Shown here: positions 9,704 through 18,301 of the stretch, one piece after another | Layout: the number at the start of each line of letters is the position of its first letter | Position numbering within the stretch: position 1 is the stretch's first letter | NCBI RefSeq assembly: GCF_002933875.1 | Contig: NZ_BFAV01000045.1 | Span: 62,001-126,000, forward strand | Source of the DNA: Desulfocucumis palustris | GTDB taxonomy: Bacteria; Bacillota; Desulfotomaculia; Desulfotomaculales; Desulfocucumaceae | Reading direction: 5' to 3' | Length of the DNA stretch: 64,000 nt | Notes under the pieces: generated by a model | Told to the model about the DNA's origin: nothing | The model's database searches: none | Seen by the model: only the letters and a program-made list of their open reading frames with translations | Made by a program: the position numbers and the translations under genes

Positions 9704-10636
9704 TTGGACATATTCGATACCTGGCAGGGATTAGGGGAAAGGTATAAAAATTTACATATAGGTTTAGGAAATTTTGACGGGCTGCACCTGGGACATCAGC
9801 ACCTTATTTCCGAGCTGGTGAACAAGGCCGGGAAAGAAGGCGGAGTTCCCGGGGTATTCACCTTTTATCCGCATCCCATGAAGGTTTTAAACCCTGAGGG
9901 CGCGCCGCCCATGTTGCTGAACCAGCAGGCAAAACAAAAGATGATTGCCGGCATGGGGGTGGAAGTATTGCTGCTGGTTCCCTTTACACCGGAGTTTGCG
10001 TCTCTGGACCCGGACCTTTTCATTGCCGAGGTTTTATGCCGGGAATTGAAGACCTGTTCCGTATGTATAGGCTATAATTATACTTTCGGCAGGGGCGGCA
10101 AAGGCAATCCGGAAACTCTTATCAAGGCGGGCAGGGATTACGGCTTTGAGGTAAACGTTATCCCTCCGGTAACCATAGAGGGAACTCCCGTAAGCAGCAC
10201 CCTGATTCGGGGCCTGCTTGCAGACGGCGAGGTTGTGGAAGCAAGAAAGTACCTGGGTTATTGCCCGTTTTTGGACGGCGAGGTTGTGCCGGGGGAAATG
10301 CGGGGCAGAACCCTGGGCTTCCCCACTGCCAACATTGACCTGGAAAACGATATACTGGTTCCCGCCAACGGCGTATACGCGGTAAAGGTCAGGGTGGACG
10401 GGGACAATTATCTGGGTGTGGCCAATATAGGAGTTAAGCCCACATTTCACGGGGAAGGCCTGAGGCGCAACCTGGAGGTGCATTTGCTGGACTTTTACGG
10501 AGATTTGTACGGCAAGAAAATTAAAGTATATTTCACAGGCCGGCTGAGGGAAGAAAAACGTTTTTCCTCTCCCGGGGAACTGGTGGAACAAATAAGGATT
10601 GATATCAGTAAAGCCAGAATACAGTCTCAACAGTAA
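9704..10636 (+). CDS. ribF: Riboflavin kinase / FAD synthetase RibF
   Basis: Bifunctional enzyme converting riboflavin to FMN and then FAD. The N-terminal nucleotidyltransferase domain has GNFDGLHLGHQHLI with the HxGH motif; the segment SSTLIRGLLADGEVVEARKYLG is family-typical; the C-terminal kinase domain shows GRTLGFPTANI and NIGVKPTF. The start is taken as TTG 9704 (MDIFDTWQ), with GGGGGTAAGG just upstream. An upstream TTG at 9680 has no ribosome site. In this group ribF normally follows truB; here the MITE-like copy A separates them. Confidence 0.94.
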   Translation: MDIFDTWQGLGERYKNLHIGLGNFDGLHLGHQHLISELVNKAGKEGGVPGVFTFYPHPMKVLNPEGAPPMLLNQQAKQKMIAGMGVEVLLLVPFTPEFASLDPDLFIAEVLCRELKTCSVCIGYNYTFGRGGKGNPETLIKAGRDYGFEVNVIPPVTIEGTPVSSTLIRGLLADGEVVEARKYLGYCPFLDGEVVPGEMRGRTLGFPTANIDLENDILVPANGVYAVKVRVDGDNYLGVANIGVKPTFHGEGLRRNLEVHLLDFYGDLYGKKIKVYFTGRLREEKRFSSPGELVEQIRIDISKARIQSQQ

Positions 10637-10639
10637 ATT

Positions 10640-10652
10640 GGGGACATTCCTT
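10640..10652. repeat. REP-like half site after ribF
   Basis: GGGGACATTCCTT begins 4 bases after the ribF stop codon. It is one arm of the REP-like family. The rest of the gap up to 10740 shows nothing I can name. Confidence 0.6.
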
Positions 10653-10747
10653 TCAAATGCCGGGTAAAAGTTTAAGGCGGCCTCCTGGCATAACAGGTCG
10701 AAAAAACAAATATAATCTAAATATAACCTTAACATCTCATTAGCGGA

Positions 10748-10776
10748 TTTACTCGGCAGTAAAAATATGCTATAAT
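10748..10776 (+). promoter_or_regulatory. Extended -10 sigma-A promoter before the small gene pair
   Basis: TTTACT at 10748-10753, a 17-base spacer, and TATAAT at 10771-10776 preceded by TG one base upstream (extended -10). It is placed 41 bases before the first small gene. Confidence 0.7.
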
Positions 10777-10817
10777 TACACGGTCCACGTCCCATCAGCA
10801 TGAAAGGAGACGTTGGC

Positions 10818-11045
10818 ATGGGAGTTCCTAAATTTGATTCCCCGGAAGAGGAAATAAAGAAATGGCTGAACCATATAGCCATGATTTGTCTCAGTGAGGA
10901 TTTTCAGCGGCTAAAAAAGGAACTGGAAGACATTTATAGCCAGTCCAATCTGGAAAATTCAAGGCTGACGGCCTTTCAGGATGCGCTTTATGCTTTTCTG
11001 GCCCAGGAAGAAGAAAACAGGACGGCGCAGTCAGGTGCATATTGA
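10818..11045 (+). CDS. Small hypothetical protein, first of a pair
   Basis: A 75-residue acidic, mostly helical soluble protein (FDSPEEEIKKWLNHIAMIC, then SEDFQRLKKELEDIYSQS). I do not recognise a family. AAAGGAG at 10803-10809 lies 8 bases before the ATG at 10818, and the gene has its own promoter, so it is probably real. It is followed after 13 bases by another small gene with a DUF4258-like appearance. The order (small acidic protein, then small basic protein) resembles a toxin-antitoxin pair, but that is only an inference. Confidence 0.65.
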   Translation: MGVPKFDSPEEEIKKWLNHIAMICLSEDFQRLKKELEDIYSQSNLENSRLTAFQDALYAFLAQEEENRTAQSGAY

Positions 11046-11058
11046 AAAGGGTAGCAGT

Positions 11059-11280
11059 ATGCGTGTAATTATCACTGAACACGCCAGAAAACGTTTAAAG
11101 GATATGCGCCAGGACAAAATTACAGTGCAGGACATAATCGGCGCAGCCACCGGAATACCGGGGCGCATCCCCACTGCCACAAGATTCCGTGGTTTTTTTG
11201 CCAAATCGGGAAGAATATTTGATATAGTTGCCAAGGACATACCGGGCGGTCGCTTGGTAATAACAATTATAGGGAAATAA
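11059..11280 (+). CDS. Small basic protein, possibly DUF4258-like
   Basis: A 73-residue basic protein beginning [16 protein letters not shown] and ending [19 protein letters not shown]. The pattern of an N-terminal H-A-R-K-R-L helix followed by beta strands resembles DUF4258/RelE-like folds, which include toxins, but I cannot confirm membership. The start at 11059 has AAAAGGG 8 bases upstream; longer in-frame starts would overlap the upstream gene. It lies 13 bases after that gene and about 90 bases before rpsO. Confidence 0.65.
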   Translation: MRVIITEHARKRLKDMRQDKITVQDIIGAATGIPGRIPTATRFRGFFAKSGRIFDIVAKDIPGGRLVITIIGK

Positions 11281-11368
11281 TCCCCTGAACTGTTGGCTAG
11301 GGAATTCGTTACTCCGGCGGTTTGCTTGGCCTGCAGCGATTAACCCGGGGTTGGGAGGTGAAATAAAA
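11281..11368 (+). promoter_or_regulatory. Candidate S15-binding leader of rpsO
   Basis: The 88 bases before rpsO contain GTTGGCTAGGGAATTCG and GGTTTGCTTGGCCTGCAG, blocks that resemble the leader commonly found before rpsO in Firmicutes and thought to let S15 repress its own synthesis. I recognise this by eye only. The ribosome site GGGAGGTGA lies at the end of the segment. Confidence 0.5.
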
Positions 11369-11638
11369 ATGGCACTGTCGGTGGAAGCAAAACAATCCGT
11401 GATTTCGGAACACAAAATTCATGAAAACGATACCGGCTCGCCGGAAGTACAGATAGCTATACTCACCAACAGAATTAACAGCCTTACCGAGCATCTGAAG
11501 ATCCATAAAAAGGACCATCATTCCAGGCGGGGACTGTTGAAAATGGTGGGTAAGAGGCGTGCCCTGTTAAATTATCTGCGGGACCGTAAATTTGACCGTT
11601 ACCGCTCCATCATCGAAAAACTGGGATTGCGTAAATAA
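11369..11638 (+). CDS. rpsO: 30S ribosomal protein S15
   Basis: An 89-residue primary binder of 16S rRNA helices 20-22. The family core is complete: [38 protein letters not shown], and [17 protein letters not shown]. The ATG at 11369 follows GGGAGGTGA. A strong terminator follows 12 bases after the stop, so rpsO is largely monocistronic and pnp must rely on read-through or its own promoter. Confidence 0.97.
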   Translation: MALSVEAKQSVISEHKIHENDTGSPEVQIAILTNRINSLTEHLKIHKKDHHSRRGLLKMVGKRRALLNYLRDRKFDRYRSIIEKLGLRK

Positions 11639-11650
11639 TTTTTATTGGAA

Positions 11651-11678
11651 AAAGAGCGGTTATCCGCTCTTTTTTTTA
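11651..11678 (+). terminator. Intrinsic terminator after rpsO
   Basis: Stem AAGAGCGG / CCGCTCTT with TTAT loop, followed by a run of T (11671-11677). A degenerate REP-like half site (GGGAACACTCCTTT, 11686-11699) lies immediately after it. Confidence 0.9.
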
Positions 11679-11912
11679 ATAAATTGGGAACACTCCTTTG
11701 TGAAAAATGATAAGCGGACCGGATTGAACCGGACCGGCCTGAAAATGTCAAGGGGAAGGATAAGGACACCTCAAGAAGGCTGGAACACTTATTATCTTCA
11801 GTCTGGCGCTTATGCGGGTATTTTTTATCGACTGTGCAGGAAATACTATAAAATATGTAGAATAACTAACAGCTGTAAAAAATTGCATGGATACATGGAG
11901 GTTTGGCCTTTT

Positions 11913-14135
11913 ATGTCGGAAAAGGTTGTTTTAAAGAGGGAAATTAACATCGGCGGCCGAAATTTGACCCTGGAGACGGGCAAGGTCGCAAAACAGGCCA
12001 GCGGAGCTGTCTTGGTCCGTTACGGCGATACAGTGGTATTGGTTACTGCCACAATGGCTCAAAATATACGTGAGGGAATAGACTTCTTTCCTCTCACCGT
12101 GGACTATGAGGAACGGCTGTATGCTGTGGGCAAAATACCGGGAGGCTTTATAAAAAGGGAGTCGAGGCCCAGCGAAAAGGCCATTTTATCCGGAAGACTT
12201 ATCGACAGGCCCATACGGCCTCTTTTCCCCAAGGGTTTCAGGAATGAAGTTCAGGTAGTGGCCACCGTTATGTCGGTGGACCAGGATAATGCCCCGGAAA
12301 TTACAGCAATGGTGGGCGCGTCGGCTGCTTTACATATTAGCGACACACCCTTTGGGGGTCCCATTGCCGGGGTTATTGTGGGGCGGGTTGACGGACAGCT
12401 TATAATCAACCCCGGTTTGGAGCAGTCGGAAAAAAGCGACCTGCACCTTGTGGTGGCAGGCACCAGGGACGCGGTTATGATGGTGGAGGCGAAAGCCGCC
12501 GAGGTACCGGAAAATGTTGTGCTGGAAGCCATATCCTTTGGACACGGGAAAGTAAAGGAAATTGTTGATTTTATAGAAAAGTTCCGGGAAGAGGCGCTAT
12601 CCCTGGGATTAGCCAGGGAGAAGGTTGTTTTTGAACCCGGTCAGGTTCCTCCGGCCATCGAGGAAGCGGTCTCCGGAACGGCTAAAGAAAGAATCAGCGC
12701 CGCGGTAAAGCAATGCATTGATACAAAGATGCCCAAAAAGCAGAGGGAGTTCCTGCTGGACCAGATCAAGGCGGAGTTAATACAGCAGTTTTCGGAAACT
12801 TTTCCCGAGCAGGAAAAGGATATTGAAAAAGTAGTCGAAACAGTGGAAAAGAAAGTTGTAAGGGGTTTCATCACCAAGGATAAAATACGTATAGACGGAC
12901 GGGCATTGAATGAGGTCAGACCCATAACCGTTGAGGTTGGCGTTTTGCCCCGCACCCACGGCACGGGACTGTTCACCCGGGGACAGACCCAGGTGATGTC
13001 GGTGCTTACCCTTGGCGCGGTTTCTGAAGAACAAAGGCTGGATGGACTGGGTGTGGAGGAAACCAAGAGGTATATGCACCATTACAATTTTCCCCCCTAC
13101 AGCACGGGCGAAACCAAGCCCATGCGCTCCCCGGGCAGGCGTGAGATAGGTCACGGCGCCCTGGCTGAGCGGGCCCTTGAGGCTGTGATACCGTCGGTGG
13201 AGGATTTCCCTTATACCATAAGAATCGTTTCCGAGGTGCTTGAATCCAACGGTTCCACCTCTATGGGCAGTGTTTGCGGCAGTTGCCTGGCCCTGTTGGA
13301 CGCCGGGGTACCCATCAAGGCTCCCGTGGCCGGTGCGGCCATGGGCCTGATTAAGGAAGATGACGATATAGCGGTGCTTACGGATATACAGGGTATTGAA
13401 GATCATCTGGGAGATATGGATTTCAAGGTGGCCGGGACCAAGGACGGTATTACCGCCCTGCAAATGGACATTAAAATCGCCGGGGTCACCCCGCAAATAT
13501 TGGAAAAGGCGCTGGCTCAGGCCCACGAGGCCAGAATGCACATAATGGGGAAAATGCTGGAGGTAATCGATAAGCCCAGGACCGAGCTTTCCCGCTACGC
13601 CCCCCGGATTATTCATACCAGTATAGAGCCTGACAAGATAAGGGATGTTATCGGGCCCGGCGGCAAAATCATCAGGAAGATTGTTGAGGAAACCGGAGCC
13701 GATATAGATATTGAAGACGATGGAAGGGTGTTCATCGTCGCCGTGGATCCCGATGCGGGCAAAAAGGCCCTCCATATCATAGAGACGCTGACCAAGGATG
13801 TGGAAACCGGAGAGATATACAACGGCAAGGTTACCAGGGTAACGGATTTCGGTTGCTTTGTGGAGGTTATTCCCGGTGTGCTGGGACTGGCAGGCAAGGA
13901 AGGTCTTGTTCATATTTCCCAGCTTGCCCACCACAGGGTGGCCAAAACCGAGGATGTGGTTAAAGAGGGAGATTCAATTCTGGTTAAAGCCATCGGCTAT
14001 GACCAGCAGGGCCGTCTGAAGCTATCCCGGAAGGAAGCTGTACCTCCGGAGCCCTGGGAGTTGGAGGCAGCCAGCCAGGCTGCACCCGAGGGGGAGCAGA
14101 AGCGTCCTCCCAGGCCAAGGGCGAACCGTCGTTAA
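11913..14135 (+). CDS. pnp: Polyribonucleotide nucleotidyltransferase (PNPase)
   Basis: Phosphorolytic 3'-5' exoribonuclease of the RNA degradosome. The 740-residue protein has two RNase PH domains separated by the all-alpha linker. The second RNase PH domain shows [15 protein letters not shown] and [18 protein letters not shown] domain ([18 protein letters not shown]) and an S1 domain near the C-terminus complete it. The ATG at 11913 ([11 protein letters not shown]) is chosen since GGAGG lies at 11897-11901; the frame is open much further upstream but that part is not PNPase-like. A 235-base gap after the rpsO terminator contains weak -10-like sequence (TATAAA near 11847) and no gene. Confidence 0.96.
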   Translation: MSEKVVLKREINIGGRNLTLETGKVAKQASGAVLVRYGDTVVLVTATMAQNIREGIDFFPLTVDYEERLYAVGKIPGGFIKRESRPSEKAILSGRLIDRPIRPLFPKGFRNEVQVVATVMSVDQDNAPEITAMVGASAALHISDTPFGGPIAGVIVGRVDGQLIINPGLEQSEKSDLHLVVAGTRDAVMMVEAKAAEVPENVVLEAISFGHGKVKEIVDFIEKFREEALSLGLAREKVVFEPGQVPPAIEEAVSGTAKERISAAVKQCIDTKMPKKQREFLLDQIKAELIQQFSETFPEQEKDIEKVVETVEKKVVRGFITKDKIRIDGRALNEVRPITVEVGVLPRTHGTGLFTRGQTQVMSVLTLGAVSEEQRLDGLGVEETKRYMHHYNFPPYSTGETKPMRSPGRREIGHGALAERALEAVIPSVEDFPYTIRIVSEVLESNGSTSMGSVCGSCLALLDAGVPIKAPVAGAAMGLIKEDDDIAVLTDIQGIEDHLGDMDFKVAGTKDGITALQMDIKIAGVTPQILEKALAQAHEARMHIMGKMLEVIDKPRTELSRYAPRIIHTSIEPDKIRDVIGPGGKIIRKIVEETGADIDIEDDGRVFIVAVDPDAGKKALHIIETLTKDVETGEIYNGKVTRVTDFGCFVEVIPGVLGLAGKEGLVHISQLAHHRVAKTEDVVKEGDSILVKAIGYDQQGRLKLSRKEAVPPEPWELEAASQAAPEGEQKRPPRPRANRR

Positions 14136-14248
14136 GGGCCAAAATAATATTTAACCTGAGAAGAGCAGGGGGCGCCGGTAGGTGTCCTCTGTTTTAATTT
14201 TGCTAAACCTAAATTTAACACAAATTTATCTTTCATTAATCACCTTTA

Positions 14249-14257
14249 TGTTACAAT
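14249..14257 (+). promoter_or_regulatory. Extended -10 promoter of the sensor kinase, no clear -35
   Basis: TGTTACAAT at 14249-14257 is an extended -10, with no good -35 at the proper distance. The AT-rich upstream stretch contains TTTAACACAAATTT, loosely like half of a PhoP box (TTAACA). An activator-dependent promoter, such as a Pho-type one, is plausible but not shown. Confidence 0.45.
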
Positions 14258-14292
14258 TGTAAAAATAATTTGGTCGGGAGTATAGAATAATA

Positions 14293-15663
14293 ATGAAATT
14301 CAGCACGGCAAAACTGGCCAGGACCATAGGCTGGCGGCCAATAGTAAGCTATTTTCTATTAATCTTTGTTTTTTTCGCACTACTTAAATTGTACCCCGTG
14401 ACCAGAGAAAATGCCTTCGGGGTGGCGCTGCTGTCCCTTCCCTTTGCCGTGCTGCTGGCCTGGATTATGCTGAAAAGGGTAATTTTTCCCCTCAATTTGA
14501 TTGCCGAGGCGGCCCAGGAAATGGCCAGGGGCAACCTGGAAAAAGAAATAAAAATATACACAAACGACGAGATAGGCGACCTGGCAAGGAGCATCAATCT
14601 CCTGGCCTCACGTTTAAAACACACGGTGGAAGATATTACCGACGAAAAAAACAGGATGCACGCCATATTGAACAGTATGGCGGACGGCGTGGTGGCTGTG
14701 GACAGCGCCGGCAGAGTTTTACTGGTAAATCCGGTGGTGGAAAGGGCGCTGGGTATTTCCGGCCAGGCCAGCAGAGGCAAAGAAATAGTGGAGGTTGTAA
14801 GGCATTATGATTTTGAAAAGTATTTAAAGGAAGCTCTGGTAAATCAGCTGGACCTGCGCAGGGAGATACAGGTGCTGACTCCGGACCCCAAAATATACAG
14901 TGTCCATTTCACCCCCTTAAAGGGAAGCGACCGGGGCGGCGTGGTCGCCCTCTTCAGGGATGTTACCGAAAAGCGCCAGCTGGAGCAGTTGAGGAATGAG
15001 TTTATAGCAAATGTCTCACATGAACTGAGAACTCCAATGACCTCTATCAAGGGATTTCTGGAAACATTGCTGGACGGCGCGCTGGATGACAGGGACGCCG
15101 CCGAACATTTCCTTAAAATTATGAGCGCGGAGACAGAACGCCTGACAAGATTGATTGATGATCTTTTTGCCCTTTCAAATATAGAAAACCGTAAGGTTCT
15201 GCCCAAAAAGGAGCCGATTTTGCTGGAGGACGTGGTTGAAAAGGTGGTTTCCATATTGGGGCAGAGCGCCAGTGATAAAGATATTGAGCTTACAACATCA
15301 ATGGCTGAGGATTTGCCCCGGGTTATGGCTGATGAGGACATGATTACCAGGGTTATTATCAATCTGTTGGACAACGCAATTAAATACACTCATACCGGCG
15401 GCAGGATTTCGGTGGAGGCCGGCCGTGACGGGGAGAGAATTTTTGTCCGGGTGACCGACACCGGTATAGGCATTCCCGAAGAGAGCCTGTCCAGGGTTTT
15501 TGAGCGGCTTTACCGGGTGGATCGGGCCCGTTCCAGGGAGTGCGGCGGCACCGGCCTGGGTCTGGCCATAGTAAAGCATATATTGGAGGTGCATGGAGGT
15601 AGTATTGAGGTCACCAGCAGTCTGGGACGCGGAAGCACGTTTACCGCTTATCTTCCGCTGTAA
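14293..15663 (+). CDS. phoR: PhoR-like membrane sensor histidine kinase
   Basis: A 456-residue two-component kinase. Two membrane helices near residues 18-37 and 44-62 are separated by a very short outside loop. HAMP (about 63-115), PAS (about 118-225), and HisKA domains follow, with SHELRTPMTSIKGFLETL and His243 as the predicted phosphorylation site. The ATPase domain has IINLLDNAIKYT, DTGIGIPEE and GGTGLGLAIVKH. With phoU next, phosphate sensing is likely, but no cognate response regulator gene is present here, which is unusual for phoPR pairs. The ATG at 14293 is preceded by GGGAG. Confidence 0.85.
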   Translation: MKFSTAKLARTIGWRPIVSYFLLIFVFFALLKLYPVTRENAFGVALLSLPFAVLLAWIMLKRVIFPLNLIAEAAQEMARGNLEKEIKIYTNDEIGDLARSINLLASRLKHTVEDITDEKNRMHAILNSMADGVVAVDSAGRVLLVNPVVERALGISGQASRGKEIVEVVRHYDFEKYLKEALVNQLDLRREIQVLTPDPKIYSVHFTPLKGSDRGGVVALFRDVTEKRQLEQLRNEFIANVSHELRTPMTSIKGFLETLLDGALDDRDAAEHFLKIMSAETERLTRLIDDLFALSNIENRKVLPKKEPILLEDVVEKVVSILGQSASDKDIELTTSMAEDLPRVMADEDMITRVIINLLDNAIKYTHTGGRISVEAGRDGERIFVRVTDTGIGIPEESLSRVFERLYRVDRARSRECGGTGLGLAIVKHILEVHGGSIEVTSSLGRGSTFTAYLPL

Positions 15664-15797
15664 GATGCAGAGGTGAACCTGATAATGTTGTAAATTTACT
15701 GCTGTTATCCAATAGTCAATTTAGTCTTTGATAGTGTAAAATGTAATGCATATGAAAAACGGTTTAATTATAATATCTAGTCCAGGGGGTATTCAAT

Positions 15798-16454
15798 TTG
15801 AGTAGATATGCCTTTGACAAATCCCTCAGGGAGATACAGAACGATATACTGCGCATGGGCAGTTTGGTGGAGCAGGCTATTTTCGATTCGGTTGATTCCT
15901 TTATGAACCAGGATGTTACCGTGGCGGCAGGCGTGATCATGGGGGATGAGCGCATTGACGAATTATTTCTTGAAATAGAGGATAAATGCGTAAAAATAAT
16001 AGCCACCCAGCAGCCTATAGCCAAGGATCTCCGGGTGGCCATTACGGGTATAAAAATTCTTTTAAGCCTGGAAAGAATGGCGGATCATTCCGTGGACATC
16101 GCCAGATCCACCATGTGTCTAACAGGTCATCCCATGATTGTGCGGCCGGTTCAGGAAATTCCCCGCATGGCCAGGATGGCCAGACAGATGGTTAAGGACG
16201 GACTGGACGCATACGTAAACAGGGATGTTGAAAAGGCTAAAGCAATGTGCGCCATGGATGATCAGGTGGATTTTATATTTTCTCATGTTTTTAAGGACAC
16301 CCTGGCGTGTATGGAGGAAAACCCTCAGGTGGTGGTGCAAGGCGCATATCTTCTTTATGTATCCAGATACCTGGAACGTATAGCCGATCACGCAACCAAT
16401 ATAGGGGAAGCGGTAATTTATCTGGTAACTGGTGAAAGACGCGAGCTGAATTAG
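15798..16454 (+). CDS. phoU: Phosphate transport/signalling regulator PhoU
   Basis: A 218-residue, all-helical PhoU protein with two repeats of the three-helix domain. Metal-binding style motifs ALERMADHSVDIAR-like (SLERMADHSVDIARS) and YLERIADHATNIGE are both seen, the latter near residues 194-207. It modulates the Pst transporter and the PhoR kinase in known systems. The start is TTG 15798, with AGGGGGT upstream. Gap 15664-15797 holds no gene. No pst genes are in the window, so the transporter must lie elsewhere. Confidence 0.93.
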   Translation: MSRYAFDKSLREIQNDILRMGSLVEQAIFDSVDSFMNQDVTVAAGVIMGDERIDELFLEIEDKCVKIIATQQPIAKDLRVAITGIKILLSLERMADHSVDIARSTMCLTGHPMIVRPVQEIPRMARMARQMVKDGLDAYVNRDVEKAKAMCAMDDQVDFIFSHVFKDTLACMEENPQVVVQGAYLLYVSRYLERIADHATNIGEAVIYLVTGERRELN

Positions 16455-16459
16455 CTTAT

Positions 16460-16555
16460 TTAATACATTAATATAGGGACAAGATATAATTCAGATTCTT
16501 TGGGTGATTCCTGTTTTTTACTGGAATTTTGCCCATCCTTGCTTTCATCAGACAT
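16460..16555 (-). CDS. Tiny hydrophilic peptide gene (31 aa) with strong ribosome site
   Basis: On the minus strand ATG at 16555 opens a 31-codon frame beginning MSDESKDGQNSSKKQESPKE and ending in a short hydrophobic tail (LYLVPILMY). Seven bases upstream is GGGGAGGTG, an almost perfect ribosome site, which is unlikely by chance. It is convergent with phoU, 5 bases apart. I do not recognise it; the polar, Ser/Lys-rich body with a hydrophobic end could suit a small membrane-associated or spore peptide. Confidence 0.5.
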   Translation of the reverse strand: MSDESKDGQNSSKKQESPKESELYLVPILMY

Positions 16556-17060
16556 AATCACACCTCCCCGGCTTGTTTTAAATGTTTCTTGCCTGTATTG
16601 ACGGTTTTACCTTAAAAAATTGTTAAATCTCAAAAATAAAAGATATAATATCTTATGATTTTATGCCGGGAAAGTTTACATATAAAAATAACCAGTTCCC
16701 CGGCCGGCTTGGGCGGTGAGTATGCTTTTATTACTCCACTGGATTAAATGGCGCATATAATGTCCTAATTGTTAAATTGTTCACCTGAACAGTTATTGGT
16801 GCTTTTGGTATATTAATTTATTTCTTTGTAATTTTGCCCTTATTCGGATTCCTTGTCCAAACTCCCGGAGTATTACAATTATTTGAAATTAGAACTATAG
16901 TCCCTATTTTTTAGGAAGAATGGCATGTGAATATTTAAAATTAATATAGTAACATAAATGTAGAAAAAATAATATTAATGTCATTTTGTGGCTAGCAGCA
17001 TGTTGTTCTTAATACCCTAAAAGTGGGCAGTATAAATTTTTGGAGAAGGAAAGAGGGCGT
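16556..17060. other. AT-rich intergenic region with operator-like palindrome
   Basis: No gene is seen in these 505 bases. TATAAT at 16756-16761 is followed 16 bases later by the palindrome TGTTCACCTGAACA (16778-16791), a plausible operator. The remainder is AT-rich and probably holds promoters for the genes on either side. Confidence 0.4.
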
Positions 17061-17324
17061 ATGAAACAAAGGAAATGCCAGGTCTGTGGATCTATATTTG
17101 ATCTTACCAACCCTAACAAATTATACTGCAGTGATATATGTAAAAAGTATGCAACCAATGAGAAGGCGAAAAACAGGTACGTGAGGAAGAAAAACAGGGT
17201 ATATAAACCTTCTATTATTGATTTAACCATGCATACAAAATCCATGGACAATATTAAAGCCAAGGAGGATCCGCAGTTCAGAAAGGGTATATTAAAATAC
17301 CTGCTGGCTGATCAAATGTACTAA
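17061..17324 (+). CDS. Small zinc-ribbon protein, unknown function
   Basis: An 87-residue basic protein with a four-cysteine zinc ribbon: C-x2-C at the N-terminus (CQVCGSIFDL) and YCSDICKKYA about 13 residues later. The rest is Lys/Arg-rich (NEKAKNRYVRKKNRVYK), suggesting nucleic-acid binding. ATG 17061 follows AAGGAAAGAGGGCGT. An in-frame TTG at 17040 is a weaker alternative. A good terminator follows at 17423, so it is probably a single-gene unit. Confidence 0.7.
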   Translation: MKQRKCQVCGSIFDLTNPNKLYCSDICKKYATNEKAKNRYVRKKNRVYKPSIIDLTMHTKSMDNIKAKEDPQFRKGILKYLLADQMY

Positions 17325-17422
17325 ATGTTCTCCACTTTAAAAATAAAATATACATTCTCTGGTGTTGCCGCTTTACCACATGTTTATCCAGGTGGGGAGT
17401 GGGTGTAATAATTTGTAAAATA

Positions 17423-17452
17423 AACCTGCGGATCAATTTACCGCGGGTTTTG
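17423..17452 (+). terminator. Intrinsic terminator
   Basis: AAACCTGCGG and CCGCGGGTTT form a 9-bp stem (one G-T pair) around an AT-rich loop, followed by TTTTG. It closes the zinc-ribbon gene. Confidence 0.8.
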
Positions 17453-17463
17453 TGTGTTTAAGG

Positions 17464-17582
17464 AAGGGGGAACACCTTTTAGGTTGTCAAAATCCTTTTC
17501 CTTTGACAATTCCGGGCCGGGTTGTTTAAAATCCTGTGAATTTTATCATTTTTCAGCAAGGAATGTTCCTAACCTTCGGGAA
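17464..17582. repeat. Degenerate REP-like pair
   Basis: GGGGGAACACCTTT near 17465 and AAGGAATGTTCCTAA near 17559 match the two arms of the window's REP-like family with several changes. The bases between and up to 17770 show no supportable gene. Confidence 0.4.
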
Positions 17583-17784
17583 AAAAACTGGACATATGGA
17601 TTGCAGATAATGCATAATGTACCTGATTGCTCTTTTTATCCCATATTCACTATTTATTTTCCGACATTCCGGTCGGGAGGCCGGGGAGCCCGTCATCGGG
17701 GCGCCTGTGGGGCGGTTGGCTTTTAGGTTGTTTTGATTTTAGCATTTTGCTATATTTTATAAACAGGTAACAGGGGTGATTAAT

Positions 17785-18282
17785 TTGGCAAAAGAGAACA
17801 CTTTCGACATAGTTTCCAAAGTAGACCTGCAGGAGGTAAGCAACGCGGTAAACCAGTCCCAGAGGGAACTCACCAACAGGTTTGATTTCAAAGGCAGCAA
17901 AAGCCGCATTGATTATGACGGCAAGGAGCTTATGATATACTCGGACAGTGACTTTAAACTGAAGAACGTGGTGGAGATTATGGAGGCCAAAATGGTGAAG
18001 CGGGGAATAAACCTGAAATCCCTGCGCTACGGTAAAATCGAGAAAGCCGCCGGCGATACCGTCAAGCAAAGGGTTGAGCTGGTGCAGGGGCTGGATAAGG
18101 AGCTTGCCAAGAGCATAATAAAGCTGGTTAAGGAAAGCAAGCTTAAAGTTCAGGCCTCCATTCAGGAGGATCAGGTCCGGGTCAGCGGCAAGAACAGGGA
18201 TGACCTGCAGGCAATTATTAAAATAATTAAAGACCGGGACTGGGAGATACCATTGCAGTTTGTAAATATGAGAACTTATTAA
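17785..18282 (+). CDS. yajQ: YajQ family cyclic-di-GMP/nucleotide-binding protein
   Basis: A 165-residue UPF0234 protein. The N-terminus FDIVSKVDLQEVSNAVNQ and the segment RFDFKGSKSRIDYDG are diagnostic, and the end has the usual IKIIKDRDWEIPLQFVNMR. Family members bind nucleotides, and a c-di-GMP effector role is known in Xanthomonas; the role in Firmicutes is uncertain. The start is TTG 17785, with AGGGGTG 6 bases upstream; the GTG at 17776 is part of the ribosome site. rimO follows 19 bases later. Confidence 0.92.
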   Translation: MAKENTFDIVSKVDLQEVSNAVNQSQRELTNRFDFKGSKSRIDYDGKELMIYSDSDFKLKNVVEIMEAKMVKRGINLKSLRYGKIEKAAGDTVKQRVELVQGLDKELAKSIIKLVKESKLKVQASIQEDQVRVSGKNRDDLQAIIKIIKDRDWEIPLQFVNMRTY

Positions 18283-18301
18283 TTTTGAGAGGGCGGCTGT
18301 T

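Noticed and set aside
12777-13934. A 385-codon open frame on the minus strand inside pnp
   Set aside because: It is antisense to a well-conserved gene; the open frame follows from the codon bias of pnp, and the protein has no recognisable motif.
17454-17726. A 90-codon plus-strand frame before yajQ
   Set aside because: No ribosome site, odd composition, and it overlaps a degenerate repeat; not supportable as a gene.
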